Shown: positions 1 through 8,389 of the stretch, piece by piece
How positions within the stretch are numbered: the first letter of the stretch is position 1
How the letters are laid out: each line of letters starts with the position of its first letter
Origin: Bacteroidota bacterium
GTDB lineage: Bacteria > Bacteroidota > Ignavibacteria > Ignavibacteriales > Melioribacteraceae
Direction: 5' to 3'
Assembly: GCA_018829545.1 (NCBI GenBank)
Contig: JAHJTX010000096.1
Coordinates: 1 to 44,826 of the forward strand
Length of the DNA stretch: 44,826 nt
Notes under the pieces: generated by a model
The model's database searches: none
What the model saw: only the letters and a program-made list of their open reading frames with translations
What the model was told of the DNA's origin: nothing
Translations under genes and position numbers: made by a program

Positions 1-22
1 GTGTCTTCGTGTCTTTGTGGCA
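1..22. repeat. Fragment of a dispersed GTGTCTTTGTGGC repeat
   Basis: The first bases read GTGTCTTCGTGTCTTTGTGG and match the repeat arm at 8271-8293 (GACTTCGTGTCTTTGTGGC). The copy is cut by the window edge, so its full extent is not visible. It lies just downstream of the truncated kinase and the REP-like copy at 78-134. Bases 23-77 show no gene. Confidence 0.55.
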
Positions 23-77
23 TATTTTGAATTACAATTTATGTGGCTGCTGAGTAGTAACTTTATTTTTAATATAT

Positions 78-134
78 CGTCCTTACGGGACTAATTACAA
101 AAATGTTAAGTCACAATATTTATGAAAATATGTA
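78..134 (-). repeat. REP-like repeat, copy 1 (GTCCCGTAAGGACG hairpin end)
   Basis: On the minus strand this 57-bp segment matches 11616-11672 with only two differences that I can count. It ends in the small hairpin motif GTCCCGTAAGGACG (78-91). Its upstream edge falls directly behind the CTAAG of the kinase H-box codons, and its first bases encode the foreign C-terminal residues of the broken kinase. The short palindromic end and the intergenic second copy resemble REP-type elements; no transposase is visible in the window. Confidence 0.7.
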
Positions 135-529
135 CTTAGTTCATGCGAAACATTCCCTAAAAATTCGGTTCTAACCTGTTCAAGTTTTTTTAGATTGCCA
201 ATAATTTTCTGAGTTTGGAGAAACATTGCTCTAATTTCGAATTCAACTTCAGAAAGCTCGGGACTCAACTTAATTTCATTCGCAATTCCTATCCGATTTT
301 CTTTAATTGAGTTTAAGGCATTCCTTATTTGAAATATTTGAGACTTCCTCTGCCGCCCCAATAATAAAAGCACAGAAATCCCGATGACTATTGTGAAACC
401 AATCAGAAATAAATAATTGTAAAATGGTATTGATAGGAATGCGCTAAAAATTAATAGCGATAATGCAAAAATGAATATTGGCGGGAAGTATATTTTGGAA
501 TGCTCAAATATGGATTTTAATTCACCCAC
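95..529 (-). pseudogene. Sensor histidine kinase, truncated at the H-box by a repeat
   Basis: This is the N-terminal part of a PhoR-type sensor kinase. Two hydrophobic segments (about residues 14-34 and 38-58) are followed by a linker helix and the start of the dimerisation/phosphoacceptor domain, where TEFLGNVSHEL places the phosphorylatable histidine at residue 129. Kinases of this family continue with R-T-P-L; here the reading frame leaves the family after the leucine at 131 and runs 13 residues through the repeat at 78-134 to a stop. The ATPase domain is therefore absent from the product. The gene overlaps the response regulator by 8 bp, so it was that regulator's partner. Whether the 3' half survives to the left of the window cannot be seen. 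Inference: the gene is inactive or encodes only a membrane stub. Confidence 0.75.
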
Positions 530-1223
530 CGCTCGCGAAACGATATCCTACTCCTTTAACTGTTTCAATCAAATTTGAGTGAATGCCGAGTTTCTCGCGG
601 ATTTTTCTAACGTGAACATCAATCGTTCTATCAACTACAAAAACACCATCTCCCCAAACATCTTTTAAAATTTGATCCCTAGAAAAAACTATCCCGGGGT
701 TTTGGGCAAAATAACTAAGTATCTCAAATTCTTTTTTAGGCAGTACAATTAGTCCGCCCTCTAAATGAATTGTAAACCGATCCCTATCAATTACTAAAGG
801 ACCAGAAACAATCTTATTCGATGGATTATCAGCTTTCTTACTTTGAGCAGGCGCTGAAGATTTTCGCAGATTTGCTTTAATGCGGGCAATTATTTTTTTT
901 GTTGAAACCGGCTTCTGCACAAAGTCAGCCGCGCCGATATTTAATCCGTGAACTTCATCTATCTCACTGGATTTAGCGGTCAAAAAAATTACCGGAACAT
1001 TCTCGAAACCTTCCATTTTTCTAATGCGCTTACACGTTTCATAACCATCCATCTTAGGCATCATTACATCCAATACAACTAAATGCGGGTTATCCTTCAT
1101 CTTCTCGAGCGCTTCAATTCCATCAAACGCCTCAATAACTTCGAACCCCTCATTCCGAAGGTTGTAGGACATAAACTCAACAATATCTTTTTCGTCATCT
1201 ACTATTAATATTTTCTTTTTCAT
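522..1223 (-). CDS. OmpR/PhoB-family response regulator
   Basis: This is a two-component transcription factor of 233 residues, the usual family length. An N-terminal receiver domain (about 1-120) has the acidic pair D9-D10, the phosphoacceptor D52 in VVLDVMMPKMDG and the conserved lysine K84 in FLTAKSS. A C-terminal winged helix (about 140-230) ends with the typical RTIDVHVRKIREKLG and TVKGVGYRF motifs. It starts 1 bp after the oxidoreductase stop and overlaps the kinase gene, giving a phoB-phoR-like order. Its cognate kinase is broken, so the regulator may be orphaned or phosphorylated by another kinase. The target regulon cannot be read from the sequence; phosphate control is only a family-level guess. 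Confidence 0.93.
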   Translation of the reverse strand: MKKKILIVDDEKDIVEFMSYNLRNEGFEVIEAFDGIEALEKMKDNPHLVVLDVMMPKMDGYETCKRIRKMEGFENVPVIFLTAKSSEIDEVHGLNIGAADFVQKPVSTKKIIARIKANLRKSSAPAQSKKADNPSNKIVSGPLVIDRDRFTIHLEGGLIVLPKKEFEILSYFAQNPGIVFSRDQILKDVWGDGVFVVDRTIDVHVRKIREKLGIHSNLIETVKGVGYRFASGG

Positions 1224-1224
1224 T

Positions 1225-2232
1225 TCATCCGAATTTAATTTCGTTTCCCGATTCCGCAGATTTGTAAATACCTTCGATAATTTGCATCCTTGTAATAGCC
1301 TCCTTTAAAGGAGAAAGGAATTCTTGCTCATTTCTAATAGAAGCTATAAAATGCTTTATTTCGTTCTCATACGACTTTCTGAATAAATTTTTTGAATTTG
1401 CCGCCGATGAAGGAGTATAATCAATTATGGTTGAACCTTCACGTCTGTAAACTCTTAATGGATTTAGCTGCGCCGTACCTTTTGTGCCATAAGCAGTAAG
1501 CTCAAAAGAATCCTTGATTGAATGTAAAGCCCAACTGAATTCAAAATTAATTACCGATGAATTCTGAAATTTAATTAATCCAACGGAAGAATCTTCAACT
1601 CCTTGCGTTCTGTGATGATAGTTTTGAACAGAAATCGATTTTATCGGAGGATAATCAAACAGCCATATACTTAGATCAAGCAGAACAATTCCTAAATCCA
1701 AAGTTACTCCGCCGCCGGATTCACTCTTTTTTGAAAACCATTTTTCTGCGCTGCTTTGATTCCTGGACCAGCCGCAACGGATATAAAATATTTCTCCCAA
1801 CTCTCCGCTTGAAATTAAACTTTTCAGCAGCATGGAATCTGGTCTGAATCTAGCGTTCATTCCAACCATCACCTGACAGTTATTTTTCTCCGCGGCAGCT
1901 TTGATTTTTAGTGATTCCTCAAAAGTCCTTGTAACAGGTTTTTCAATTAAAAGATGCCTACCGTAACTCAAACAATCGAGCGCAATATCAAGATGAGTAT
2001 TGGTAGGAGTTGCGATCACTACCGCATCAAGTTCAACGTTGGCGAGCATTTCCCTATAATCTGTAAACCGATTAGGAATATTAAATTTATCTGACAGACT
2101 GTTGAGCCGGTTTTTGTTCAATTCCGCAACAGCGGCAATCTCGATCTCTTTTAATTTAGAAAAAGTCGGCAGATGAACTAACTGCCCAATTCCGCCCAAT
2201 CCAATTATTCCAATTCTAGTTTTTCTATTCAA
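1225..2232 (-). CDS. Gfo/Idh/MocA-family NAD(P)-dependent oxidoreductase
   Basis: The protein has an N-terminal Rossmann fold with the dinucleotide-binding motif GIIGLGGIGQ (residues 7-16), then the family motif IEKPVT near residue 97, whose lysine is usually catalytic, and a C-terminal alpha/beta substrate domain. At 335 residues it has the normal length. The substrate is usually a sugar or cyclitol derivative and cannot be assigned here. The start codon overlaps the dxs stop by 4 bp (ATGA), so it is probably translated with dxs, but I know of no pathway link to isoprenoid synthesis. Confidence 0.88.
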   Translation of the reverse strand: MNRKTRIGIIGLGGIGQLVHLPTFSKLKEIEIAAVAELNKNRLNSLSDKFNIPNRFTDYREMLANVELDAVVIATPTNTHLDIALDCLSYGRHLLIEKPVTRTFEESLKIKAAAEKNNCQVMVGMNARFRPDSMLLKSLISSGELGEIFYIRCGWSRNQSSAEKWFSKKSESGGGVTLDLGIVLLDLSIWLFDYPPIKSISVQNYHHRTQGVEDSSVGLIKFQNSSVINFEFSWALHSIKDSFELTAYGTKGTAQLNPLRVYRREGSTIIDYTPSSAANSKNLFRKSYENEIKHFIASIRNEQEFLSPLKEAITRMQIIEGIYKSAESGNEIKFG

Positions 2233-4148
2233 GCTACGTCTCCTTTTTCAAGGGTCTCTTTCTTTACGAAATTTTTAATTCTTTCCGAGATTCCTTCAGC
2301 GTCAATTCCAAGAATTCTATGAAGTTCACTTTGAGTGCCGTGATCTACAAAACTATCCGGCAGTCCTATCCTCAGAATATCGTTTTTATAATTCATATCA
2401 GAAATATATTCCAGCACGGCTGAACCGAAACCACCGGCTAAAGCATTTTCCTCTATTGTGACGATCTTTGAATATTTTTTTGAGATTTCATCAATTTGAT
2501 CAGTATCAAGAGGTTTGATAAATCTCATATTATTTACTGCGGCGGAAATTCCTTCTGAAATTAATTTTGCAGCGGCTTCCTTTGAATATTCAACCATGTT
2601 CCCAATTGCTAAAATTGCTACATCTTTGCCGTCAATAACTTTTTCTGATTTACCAAATTCGATCGCTGTAAAATCAGATTTCAATTCAACTCCCAAAGCT
2701 GAACCGCGAGGGTAGCGGATAGCGACAGGACCTTCCATGCATTCGACTGCGGTGTAAAGCATATTTCTTAATTCGGATTCATCCTTTGGTGACATGATTT
2801 TAATATTGGGAATCATTCTAAGATAGGAAAGATCGAATGAACCATGATGAGTAGGTCCATCGGCGCCAACTAAACCGGCGCGGTCTAAAACAAAAACGAC
2901 GTGTAAATTTTGGAGAGCTACATCATGAACAATTTGGTCGAATCCTCTTTGCAAAAATGTGGAATAAACAGCCACAACAGGAATAATACCTTGAGTTGCC
3001 ATGCCCGCTGCAAAAGTAACCGCATGCTCTTCAGCTATTCCCACATCAAAATAATTTTCCGGGAATGTCTTTTGTAAATAATCTAAACCCGTTCCATCCG
3101 GCATTGCAGCAGTTACCCCGACCACATTACGATTTTCCTTCACAATATCAACAAGCGCTTTTCCGAATATCGATGTATACGAAGGCGAGCCGCCGGGACC
3201 TTTAATTGCCTTGCCGGTAATTTTATCGAACGGAGTTGCCGCGTGCAGTTTTTGAGAATCACCTTCAGCGGGTTTATAGCCCTTCCCTTTTTCGGTGATT
3301 GCGTGAACAAGTATGGGACCGTTAAGCGGTTTTACATGATTAAATAATTTTACAAGTTGACCAACATTGTGTCCGTTCACCGGCCCAAAATAGCGGAAGC
3401 CTAAAGCCTCGAACAACATACCGGGAGTAATAATAGATTTTATTCCCGACTCGAGACGCGCTGCAACTTTGCGCAAGCGGTCGCCGAAGTTATCAAGCTT
3501 TCCGGTTAAATCCCAAATTGCTCCTTTGAATTTATTGTATTCGGGGTGAGAAATCATTTCAGTAAAATAATTAGATATCTGCCAAACGTTTGGAGCTATC
3601 GACATATTGTTATCGTTCAAAATTACAATGAGATTACTTTTCAACATACCCGAATTGTTCATCGCTTCGTAAGCCATTCCGCCAGTCATTGCGCCGTCGC
3701 CGATAATTGCAATAACTTTTTTATCTAATTTCAGCAGCCTGGATGCTTCCGCCATTCCCACCGCCGCCGATATTGAAGTAGACGCGTGTCCCGCCCCGAA
3801 TGAATCATATTCACTTTCGGAACGTTTTAGAAATCCTGAAATACCATTCAACTGCCTAATAGTGTTTAATTTGTCTCTTCTTCCGGTAACAATTTTATGC
3901 GGGTAAGCCTGGTGTCCGGTATCCCAAACAATTAAATCGTTGGGCGTATCAAAAACTCTATGTAGCGCAACGGTTAATTCTACAGTTCCTAAACCTCCGC
4001 CAAAATGCCCGCCAATCTGTGAAATAACATCAACCATATAGGAGCGAATTTCTGCGCATAACTGTTTTAAATCTACGACTTCTAATTTTCTAATATCTTT
4101 AGGAGAATCAATTTTGAATAATATTTTACAATCTTCTGCAGTCAACAT
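2229..4148 (-). CDS. dxs: 1-deoxy-D-xylulose-5-phosphate synthase
   Basis: Dxs condenses pyruvate and glyceraldehyde 3-phosphate with thiamine diphosphate, the first step of the methylerythritol phosphate route to isoprenoids. The 639-residue length fits. Visible landmarks are the HFGGGLGTVELT segment with H49, the TGHQAYPHK segment with H79, the ThDP/Mg motif GDGAMTGG (150-157) followed by N164/N165, and the transketolase-like pyrimidine domain with FDVGIAEEHAVTFAAGMA. The gene follows xseB by 23 bp; xseB-dxs adjacency is common in bacteria. The product is cytoplasmic. Confidence 0.97.
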   Translation of the reverse strand: MLTAEDCKILFKIDSPKDIRKLEVVDLKQLCAEIRSYMVDVISQIGGHFGGGLGTVELTVALHRVFDTPNDLIVWDTGHQAYPHKIVTGRRDKLNTIRQLNGISGFLKRSESEYDSFGAGHASTSISAAVGMAEASRLLKLDKKVIAIIGDGAMTGGMAYEAMNNSGMLKSNLIVILNDNNMSIAPNVWQISNYFTEMISHPEYNKFKGAIWDLTGKLDNFGDRLRKVAARLESGIKSIITPGMLFEALGFRYFGPVNGHNVGQLVKLFNHVKPLNGPILVHAITEKGKGYKPAEGDSQKLHAATPFDKITGKAIKGPGGSPSYTSIFGKALVDIVKENRNVVGVTAAMPDGTGLDYLQKTFPENYFDVGIAEEHAVTFAAGMATQGIIPVVAVYSTFLQRGFDQIVHDVALQNLHVVFVLDRAGLVGADGPTHHGSFDLSYLRMIPNIKIMSPKDESELRNMLYTAVECMEGPVAIRYPRGSALGVELKSDFTAIEFGKSEKVIDGKDVAILAIGNMVEYSKEAAAKLISEGISAAVNNMRFIKPLDTDQIDEISKKYSKIVTIEENALAGGFGSAVLEYISDMNYKNDILRIGLPDSFVDHGTQSELHRILGIDAEGISERIKNFVKKETLEKGDVA

Positions 4149-4171
4149 TTTAGCGCCTTATAACTTTCAAT

Positions 4172-4372
4172 CTAATCAGTGCCTAATTCTTTTTTTAATT
4201 CAGTGATTTTTAGCTCTGCTTCCGCTAATTTCTTATAACATTCTTTTGAAAGTTTTACACCTTCTTCGTACAATTTGATTGATTCATCGAGATCGGTTTC
4301 CGATTCAAGAAGTTCGGAAATTTTTTCTAATCGATGAAGTGAATCTTCAAAAGTTGATTTTTTTTTGCTCAT
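4172..4372 (-). CDS. xseB: Exodeoxyribonuclease VII small subunit
   Basis: This 66-residue helical protein has the family pattern FEDSLHRLEKISELLES, then DLDESIKLYEEGVKL and a charged C-terminal helix. Several copies bind one XseA subunit to form exonuclease VII, which degrades single-stranded DNA from both ends. Its ATG overlaps the xseA stop codon by one base (TAATG), indicating coupled translation. Length and position directly after xseA make the assignment secure. Confidence 0.95.
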   Translation of the reverse strand: MSKKKSTFEDSLHRLEKISELLESETDLDESIKLYEEGVKLSKECYKKLAEAELKITELKKELGTD

Positions 4373-5559
4373 TAATTTATCTCAATTTCGTCATCATAAA
4401 ATTTAATTTTTGCTTTTTTATTGTAATCATAATCTTTCGAGCGACTTACTACTTTGCTATCCTGAGAAATTATTGTGAATCCTCTTCTTAGAGTTTCCTT
4501 AAGATCGTAGGACTTAATTGTTTTATCTAAAAGCTTAAGTTGAGAATTAATATCCTTAACGGAGGAATTTATATTTGCGTTCAATTTATATAACGAGTTA
4601 TCCAAACTCTGAGAATAATTTTTGATCAAATCAAAAGGAATATTGAAACCGTAGGATTTGATTGTCTGACCAATTTTTTGATTCATTTCCTCCAGAAGAT
4701 TCTCAATATTATTTGTGCTAGTATAGGAAAAATCGCTAATAAAGGCAAAAAGTTCCCCCGAATCCGGAGTGGCTAATTCCATTGCCGCCGAAGGCGTTGG
4801 CGCTCTTAGATCAGCGACAAAGTCAGAGATGGTAAAATCAACTTCATGACCTACCGCGCTTATAATCGGGATCTTTGAATTGAACACGGCTCGCGCCACA
4901 ATCTCTTCGTTGAACGCCCATAAATCTTCAAGGGAGCCGCCGCCTCTTCCGATGATGATTACATCCACATCGGTTTCGTTATTCAACCGTATAATGTTTT
5001 CAGAAATGCTCTCTGCAGCACCGCTGCCCTGCACTCTTGTAGGAACAATAATTAGTTCAACAAGTGGAAATCTTCTCGATGCGATGTTTATCATGTCCTT
5101 AAATGCCGCACCGTCGGAAGCAGTAACTATTCCTATCTTTTGCGGCATGGCTGGAATTTCTTTTTTATAGTGAAGATCAAACAATCCTTCGGTGTGCAAT
5201 TTTTGTTTCAGCTTTTCAAATGCAGCTTGAAGTTCGCCCTGTCCGGCAGGCTGCATAAATTTTACATCCAGTTGATAGCTGCCGCGAGGCGCAAATACAG
5301 AAATCTTTCCGGTGGCTACTATTTTCATTCCATCTTGCGGGGTAAAATAGACTTGACTATTTAAACCCCGCCACATTGTGCAGCTTATTTGCGCGCCGGT
5401 ATCTTTTAAAGTGAAATACCAATGACCCGATACGTGCGGTTTGAAATTAGAAATCTCACCTATAACATTAATGCTCTGAAAACTTTCCTCAAGATTTTTT
5501 TTAATCTCGCCGGTTATCTCGGATACTGTTAAAACATTTCTATTTGAATTTCCGCTCAA
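4372..5559 (-). CDS. xseA: Exodeoxyribonuclease VII large subunit
   Basis: The 395-residue protein starts with an OB-fold that binds single-stranded DNA (about 1-110, including HVSGHWYFTLKD), followed by the nuclease domain with IGIVTASDGAAFKDM, IIIGRGGGSLEDLWAFNEE and ISAVGHEVDFTISDFVADLRAPTPS, and a coiled-coil region that takes up XseB. It is somewhat short for the family (about 400-450) because the coiled coil is compact. Translation appears to begin at a TTG, preceded by AAGGAAG inside the end of the methyltransferase gene, which stops 3 bp upstream. Confidence 0.96.
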   Translation of the reverse strand: MSGNSNRNVLTVSEITGEIKKNLEESFQSINVIGEISNFKPHVSGHWYFTLKDTGAQISCTMWRGLNSQVYFTPQDGMKIVATGKISVFAPRGSYQLDVKFMQPAGQGELQAAFEKLKQKLHTEGLFDLHYKKEIPAMPQKIGIVTASDGAAFKDMINIASRRFPLVELIIVPTRVQGSGAAESISENIIRLNNETDVDVIIIGRGGGSLEDLWAFNEEIVARAVFNSKIPIISAVGHEVDFTISDFVADLRAPTPSAAMELATPDSGELFAFISDFSYTSTNNIENLLEEMNQKIGQTIKSYGFNIPFDLIKNYSQSLDNSLYKLNANINSSVKDINSQLKLLDKTIKSYDLKETLRRGFTIISQDSKVVSRSKDYDYNKKAKIKFYDDEIEIN

Positions 5560-5562
5560 GAG

Positions 5563-6426
5563 TTATTCTTCCTTTCTGAAAACTAAACAGAATTGGTGGT
5601 GCCGATTTCCAATCCATGCATTGTTAATTCCTAATGCAATTAAGGATTTATCGTCCTGCAGCCAAATTTTTTCATCCTTCAAAACCCAGCTCTTTTTTCC
5701 GCGCTTTGTTAGCGATATAGCCGTATCGTACGCTAGTGGAAAAAGTTTACCTTCGCAATAAACGTTATTCGTAATTATTGTTAGGTAACCCTTATTTTTT
5801 GTTATATCAAATACGTTATCGAAAACCTGCGCTTGTAATTCAATAAAATTGTAATAATCTTTTTCGTTGCCTAAGTCATCTTTGCTTGTAGAATATTTTG
5901 TGTCTAATCCCTTTTCCGATCTCGGTTTTTGCCGGATGTTATTCCTCTCAAGCTGATTCCAATACGGCGGCGAAGTTATTGTGTAATCAATCTGCTGCTC
6001 AATTTTATTCTTTTTTAGAATTGATTTGATCTCAAAAGACGATCCCAATAGCGGTAAAAGTTTTTGAGTTGAAGAGAGATTTTCAATTCTCTTTTGGCAA
6101 GTGCCGAAGTATTTTTCATTTATTTCAACACCAATTCCATTTCTCTTGTTTTCTCCGGCAGCGATTAATGTGCTTCCGGTTCCAAGAAAAGGGTCGAATA
6201 CCCATTCATTTTCTTTCGAAAAAAACTTAATAAACTCTGCAACCAATGATTCCGGATATTTTGCAGGGTGAAGTATTTCATCTTCCTTTCGCCGATTTGG
6301 TCTGTGAATAAACCACGACTTCGTGAATTTAATCCATTCCTTACCGGTAAGATTATTCAGCTTATTTTTTAAACTGAATCTTCCCCTCTCGCCGAGATCA
6401 ATATAGTTATCAGTATTGTTTTTCAA
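5563..6426 (-). CDS. Solitary site-specific DNA methyltransferase (N4-cytosine/N6-adenine type)
   Basis: The protein (287 residues) has the AdoMet-binding motif DPFLGTGST (about 78-86), a motif II-like GVEINEKY (about 97-104) and then the catalytic motif TSPPYW (about 150-155). This order, AdoMet motif before catalytic motif, differs from the beta class, and the short gap between them fits a gamma-like arrangement. SPPY is most common in N4-cytosine enzymes, but N6-adenine is possible. The C-terminus ends in HHQFCLVFRK, typical of this family. No restriction endonuclease or specificity subunit lies nearby, and the gene sits 3 bp from xseA at the head of a housekeeping run, so it is probably an orphan methylase. 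The recognition site is unknown. Confidence 0.85.
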   Translation of the reverse strand: MKNNTDNYIDLGERGRFSLKNKLNNLTGKEWIKFTKSWFIHRPNRRKEDEILHPAKYPESLVAEFIKFFSKENEWVFDPFLGTGSTLIAAGENKRNGIGVEINEKYFGTCQKRIENLSSTQKLLPLLGSSFEIKSILKKNKIEQQIDYTITSPPYWNQLERNNIRQKPRSEKGLDTKYSTSKDDLGNEKDYYNFIELQAQVFDNVFDITKNKGYLTIITNNVYCEGKLFPLAYDTAISLTKRGKKSWVLKDEKIWLQDDKSLIALGINNAWIGNRHHQFCLVFRKEE

Positions 6427-6447
6427 TTTGCTTGTGGTTTTAGTATT

Positions 6448-7284
6448 CTAAAAACTGAATGAGAAAAAATTGGAATAAAGTCCAAGTGATATTTCATGAT
6501 ATTTCACTGAACCCGAAATATCATAATTATACCTATATCTGGTGAATAGCGTAAAAGCATTATAAATTTTTAATAATCCCACGCTTAACTCAGGAGATAT
6601 TGCAGTGTATCCATTGAAATCGATTGTATAATTTACTCCCGGAGCTATATACTGAATTTGATCCAACTGGAATATATGTTTGTATCCAAACCTTAAAAAC
6701 TGAGTATTTGCCTCATCAAAAAGATACGAATACTCAATGCCAAAATACCCAACCGGGAAATTATAACCTGATGAATAAAATGAAACGATAGGTATTTCCT
6801 TCGATAAACCGAAAGCGCTCTTACCGTCAATAAGATTTAAGGTTGGAGACGGGAGTCCGAATATTATTCCGCCAAAGCAGCATACCGTAAACCAATTTGG
6901 ATTTGAACTCGATAGTAATTCTTCATCATTTGGGAGAAGAATGTCAAATTCATCGCTTTCATGAAAAATACCCGCGCGGTCTTCTGCAATTATGCGGTAT
7001 GGTATTACGAGCGAATCAAATTCCAAATCAGATAAATTCAGTTCAAACCGGTGCTCATCATTATATTTTTTCGACACATTAAACTCGGTCTCATCGGCAA
7101 AAATAACTTTTGATTTTGTGTCCTCGCTCGTGTAAAACATCAACATAATTTTATACGGTTTGTCGGGAGTAACATAGGAATCAATAATAAAAAATTCTAT
7201 TTCTGTCTGCGATTCCTCTTGAGCAATCGCGTTTGAAAAAACAACAGTTAATAAAAAAATGAGCGTTAAATATATTCGATTCAT
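6448..7284 (-). CDS. Secreted protein, probable outer-membrane beta-barrel
   Basis: I do not recognise a named family. The start has a clear signal peptide (MNRIYLTLIFLLTVVFSNAIAQ). Residues about 25-120 look like a beta-sandwich region. The C-terminal half alternates polar and aromatic residues in short strands and ends in SLGLYSNFFSFSF, a terminal phenylalanine like the beta-signal of outer-membrane barrels. It is the first gene of the minus-strand run and is followed by the methyltransferase after 21 bp. Its upstream region holds a TAATTTTG element that fits the Bacteroidota -7 box. Function unknown. Confidence 0.7.
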   Translation of the reverse strand: MNRIYLTLIFLLTVVFSNAIAQEESQTEIEFFIIDSYVTPDKPYKIMLMFYTSEDTKSKVIFADETEFNVSKKYNDEHRFELNLSDLEFDSLVIPYRIIAEDRAGIFHESDEFDILLPNDEELLSSSNPNWFTVCCFGGIIFGLPSPTLNLIDGKSAFGLSKEIPIVSFYSSGYNFPVGYFGIEYSYLFDEANTQFLRFGYKHIFQLDQIQYIAPGVNYTIDFNGYTAISPELSVGLLKIYNAFTLFTRYRYNYDISGSVKYHEISLGLYSNFFSFSF

Positions 7285-7404
7285 TGCGATTTAACATTGT
7301 GTTTGATTACGCCAAAATTAAGCAATTCTTGTTAAAAATCTTATTTGTAAAAAAATTAAAAAATGTTTAGCCTAAAATTGATCAAATAGGAATTCATTTT
7401 TAAC

Positions 7405-7412
7405 TATATTTG
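7405..7412 (+). promoter_or_regulatory. Candidate -7 element (TATATTTG) upstream of surE
   Basis: TATATTTG matches the Bacteroidota -7 consensus TAnnTTTG and lies 29 bp before the surE start. A TTG sits about 24 bp further upstream, slightly too far for the usual -33 box, so the assignment rests mainly on the -7 match. Confidence 0.4.
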
Positions 7413-7441
7413 GCACTTCATAATACATAACCGGAGTAAAG

Positions 7442-8203
7442 TTGAAAATTCTTGTTTCCAATGATGACGGTATAGATTCTTTAGGAATATATGTTTTAGC
7501 GAACGCCCTCAAGGAAATTGGGGATGTAACAGTTGTAGCTCCGCGCACTGAGCAAAGCGCTGTTGGTCACGCTATAACAATGAAAATTCCATTGCGCGTT
7601 ACTGAATATTATAGGGACAATCAGTTCTTTGGTTATGCAGTTGATGGAACTCCTGCAGACTGTATAAAAATGGGAATAAGAAATATTATGAAAGAAGATC
7701 CTGACTTGGTCGTTTCAGGAATAAATCAAGGTTCTAATACAGCAATAAATATTATTTATTCGGGAACGGTTTCCGCAGCGCGTGAAGCTGCAATAATGGA
7801 TGTTCCAGCAATCGCGGTTTCCGTTACCAGCCACGATGCAAACAATTATATTTATGCAGGTAAAGTTGCAAAGCAGATTTCGAAACTAGTTTTAAAAAAG
7901 GGTTTGCAGAAAGGAACGCTGTTAAACGTAAATGTTCCCAATCTTTCCGAGGAGGAAATCCAAGGAATTCTTTTGACTAAGCAAGGTAAATCAAAGTGGG
8001 ACGATATTTACGAAGAACGACATGATCCTTATGGTAAAAAATATTTCTGGCTTACAGGAAAATTAATGGAAGTTGATACTTCCCTTGAAGACGATCAATT
8101 TGCCGTTAAAAGCAATTATGTTTCGGTTACTCCAATTCACTTTGATTTAACGGATTATGATACATTCAATTCAATGAAATCGTGGGATCTAAAAAATATT
8201 TAG
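7442..8203 (+). CDS. surE: 5'/3'-nucleotidase SurE
   Basis: SurE is a metal-dependent phosphatase of nucleoside 5'- and 3'-monophosphates linked to stress survival. The 253-residue protein opens with ILVSNDDGIDS, in which the adjacent D8-D9 bind metal, followed by VVAPRTEQSAVGHAIT with the conserved serine, the GTPADCIKMG segment and the VVSGINQGSNT motif with the conserved asparagine. Translation begins at a TTG preceded by GGAG at 6 bp spacing. It is a single gene between the minus-strand methyltransferase run and the VWA gene. Confidence 0.95.
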   Translation: MKILVSNDDGIDSLGIYVLANALKEIGDVTVVAPRTEQSAVGHAITMKIPLRVTEYYRDNQFFGYAVDGTPADCIKMGIRNIMKEDPDLVVSGINQGSNTAINIIYSGTVSAAREAAIMDVPAIAVSVTSHDANNYIYAGKVAKQISKLVLKKGLQKGTLLNVNVPNLSEEEIQGILLTKQGKSKWDDIYEERHDPYGKKYFWLTGKLMEVDTSLEDDQFAVKSNYVSVTPIHFDLTDYDTFNSMKSWDLKNI

Positions 8204-8270
8204 ATCCTTACTTAATTAATAATTCACGTTACGCATGTATAGGATTCCGGTGAATTTTCCTTTACAAATT

Positions 8271-8336
8271 TAGTGACTTCGTGTCTTTGTGGCTCAATTT
8301 GTTGTCTTTTCTTTTGCCACCAAGTCACAAAGACAC
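8271..8336. repeat. Inverted dispersed repeat (GTGTCTTTGTGGC / GCCACCAAGTCACAAAGACAC)
   Basis: Between surE and the VWA gene (8204-8389) the arm GACTTCGTGTCTTTGTGGC at 8275-8293 is followed by an opposing GCCACCAAGTCACAAAGACAC at 8316-8336. The second arm holds an extra 8 bases, so they form only an imperfect hairpin. The first arm recurs at the left edge of the window. No coding sequence is seen in the gap. Confidence 0.6.
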
Positions 8337-8389
8337 AATGGAACCAAGAAGTGCGTAACAACAGTTAATAAATTCCATAAAAAGCTATA

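Noticed and set aside
4880-5170. Antisense frame inside xseA
   Set aside because: It is a shadow of the conserved nuclease domain with no family features.
5563-6426. Restriction-modification system
   Set aside because: No endonuclease or specificity gene lies within the neighbouring genes, which are all housekeeping.
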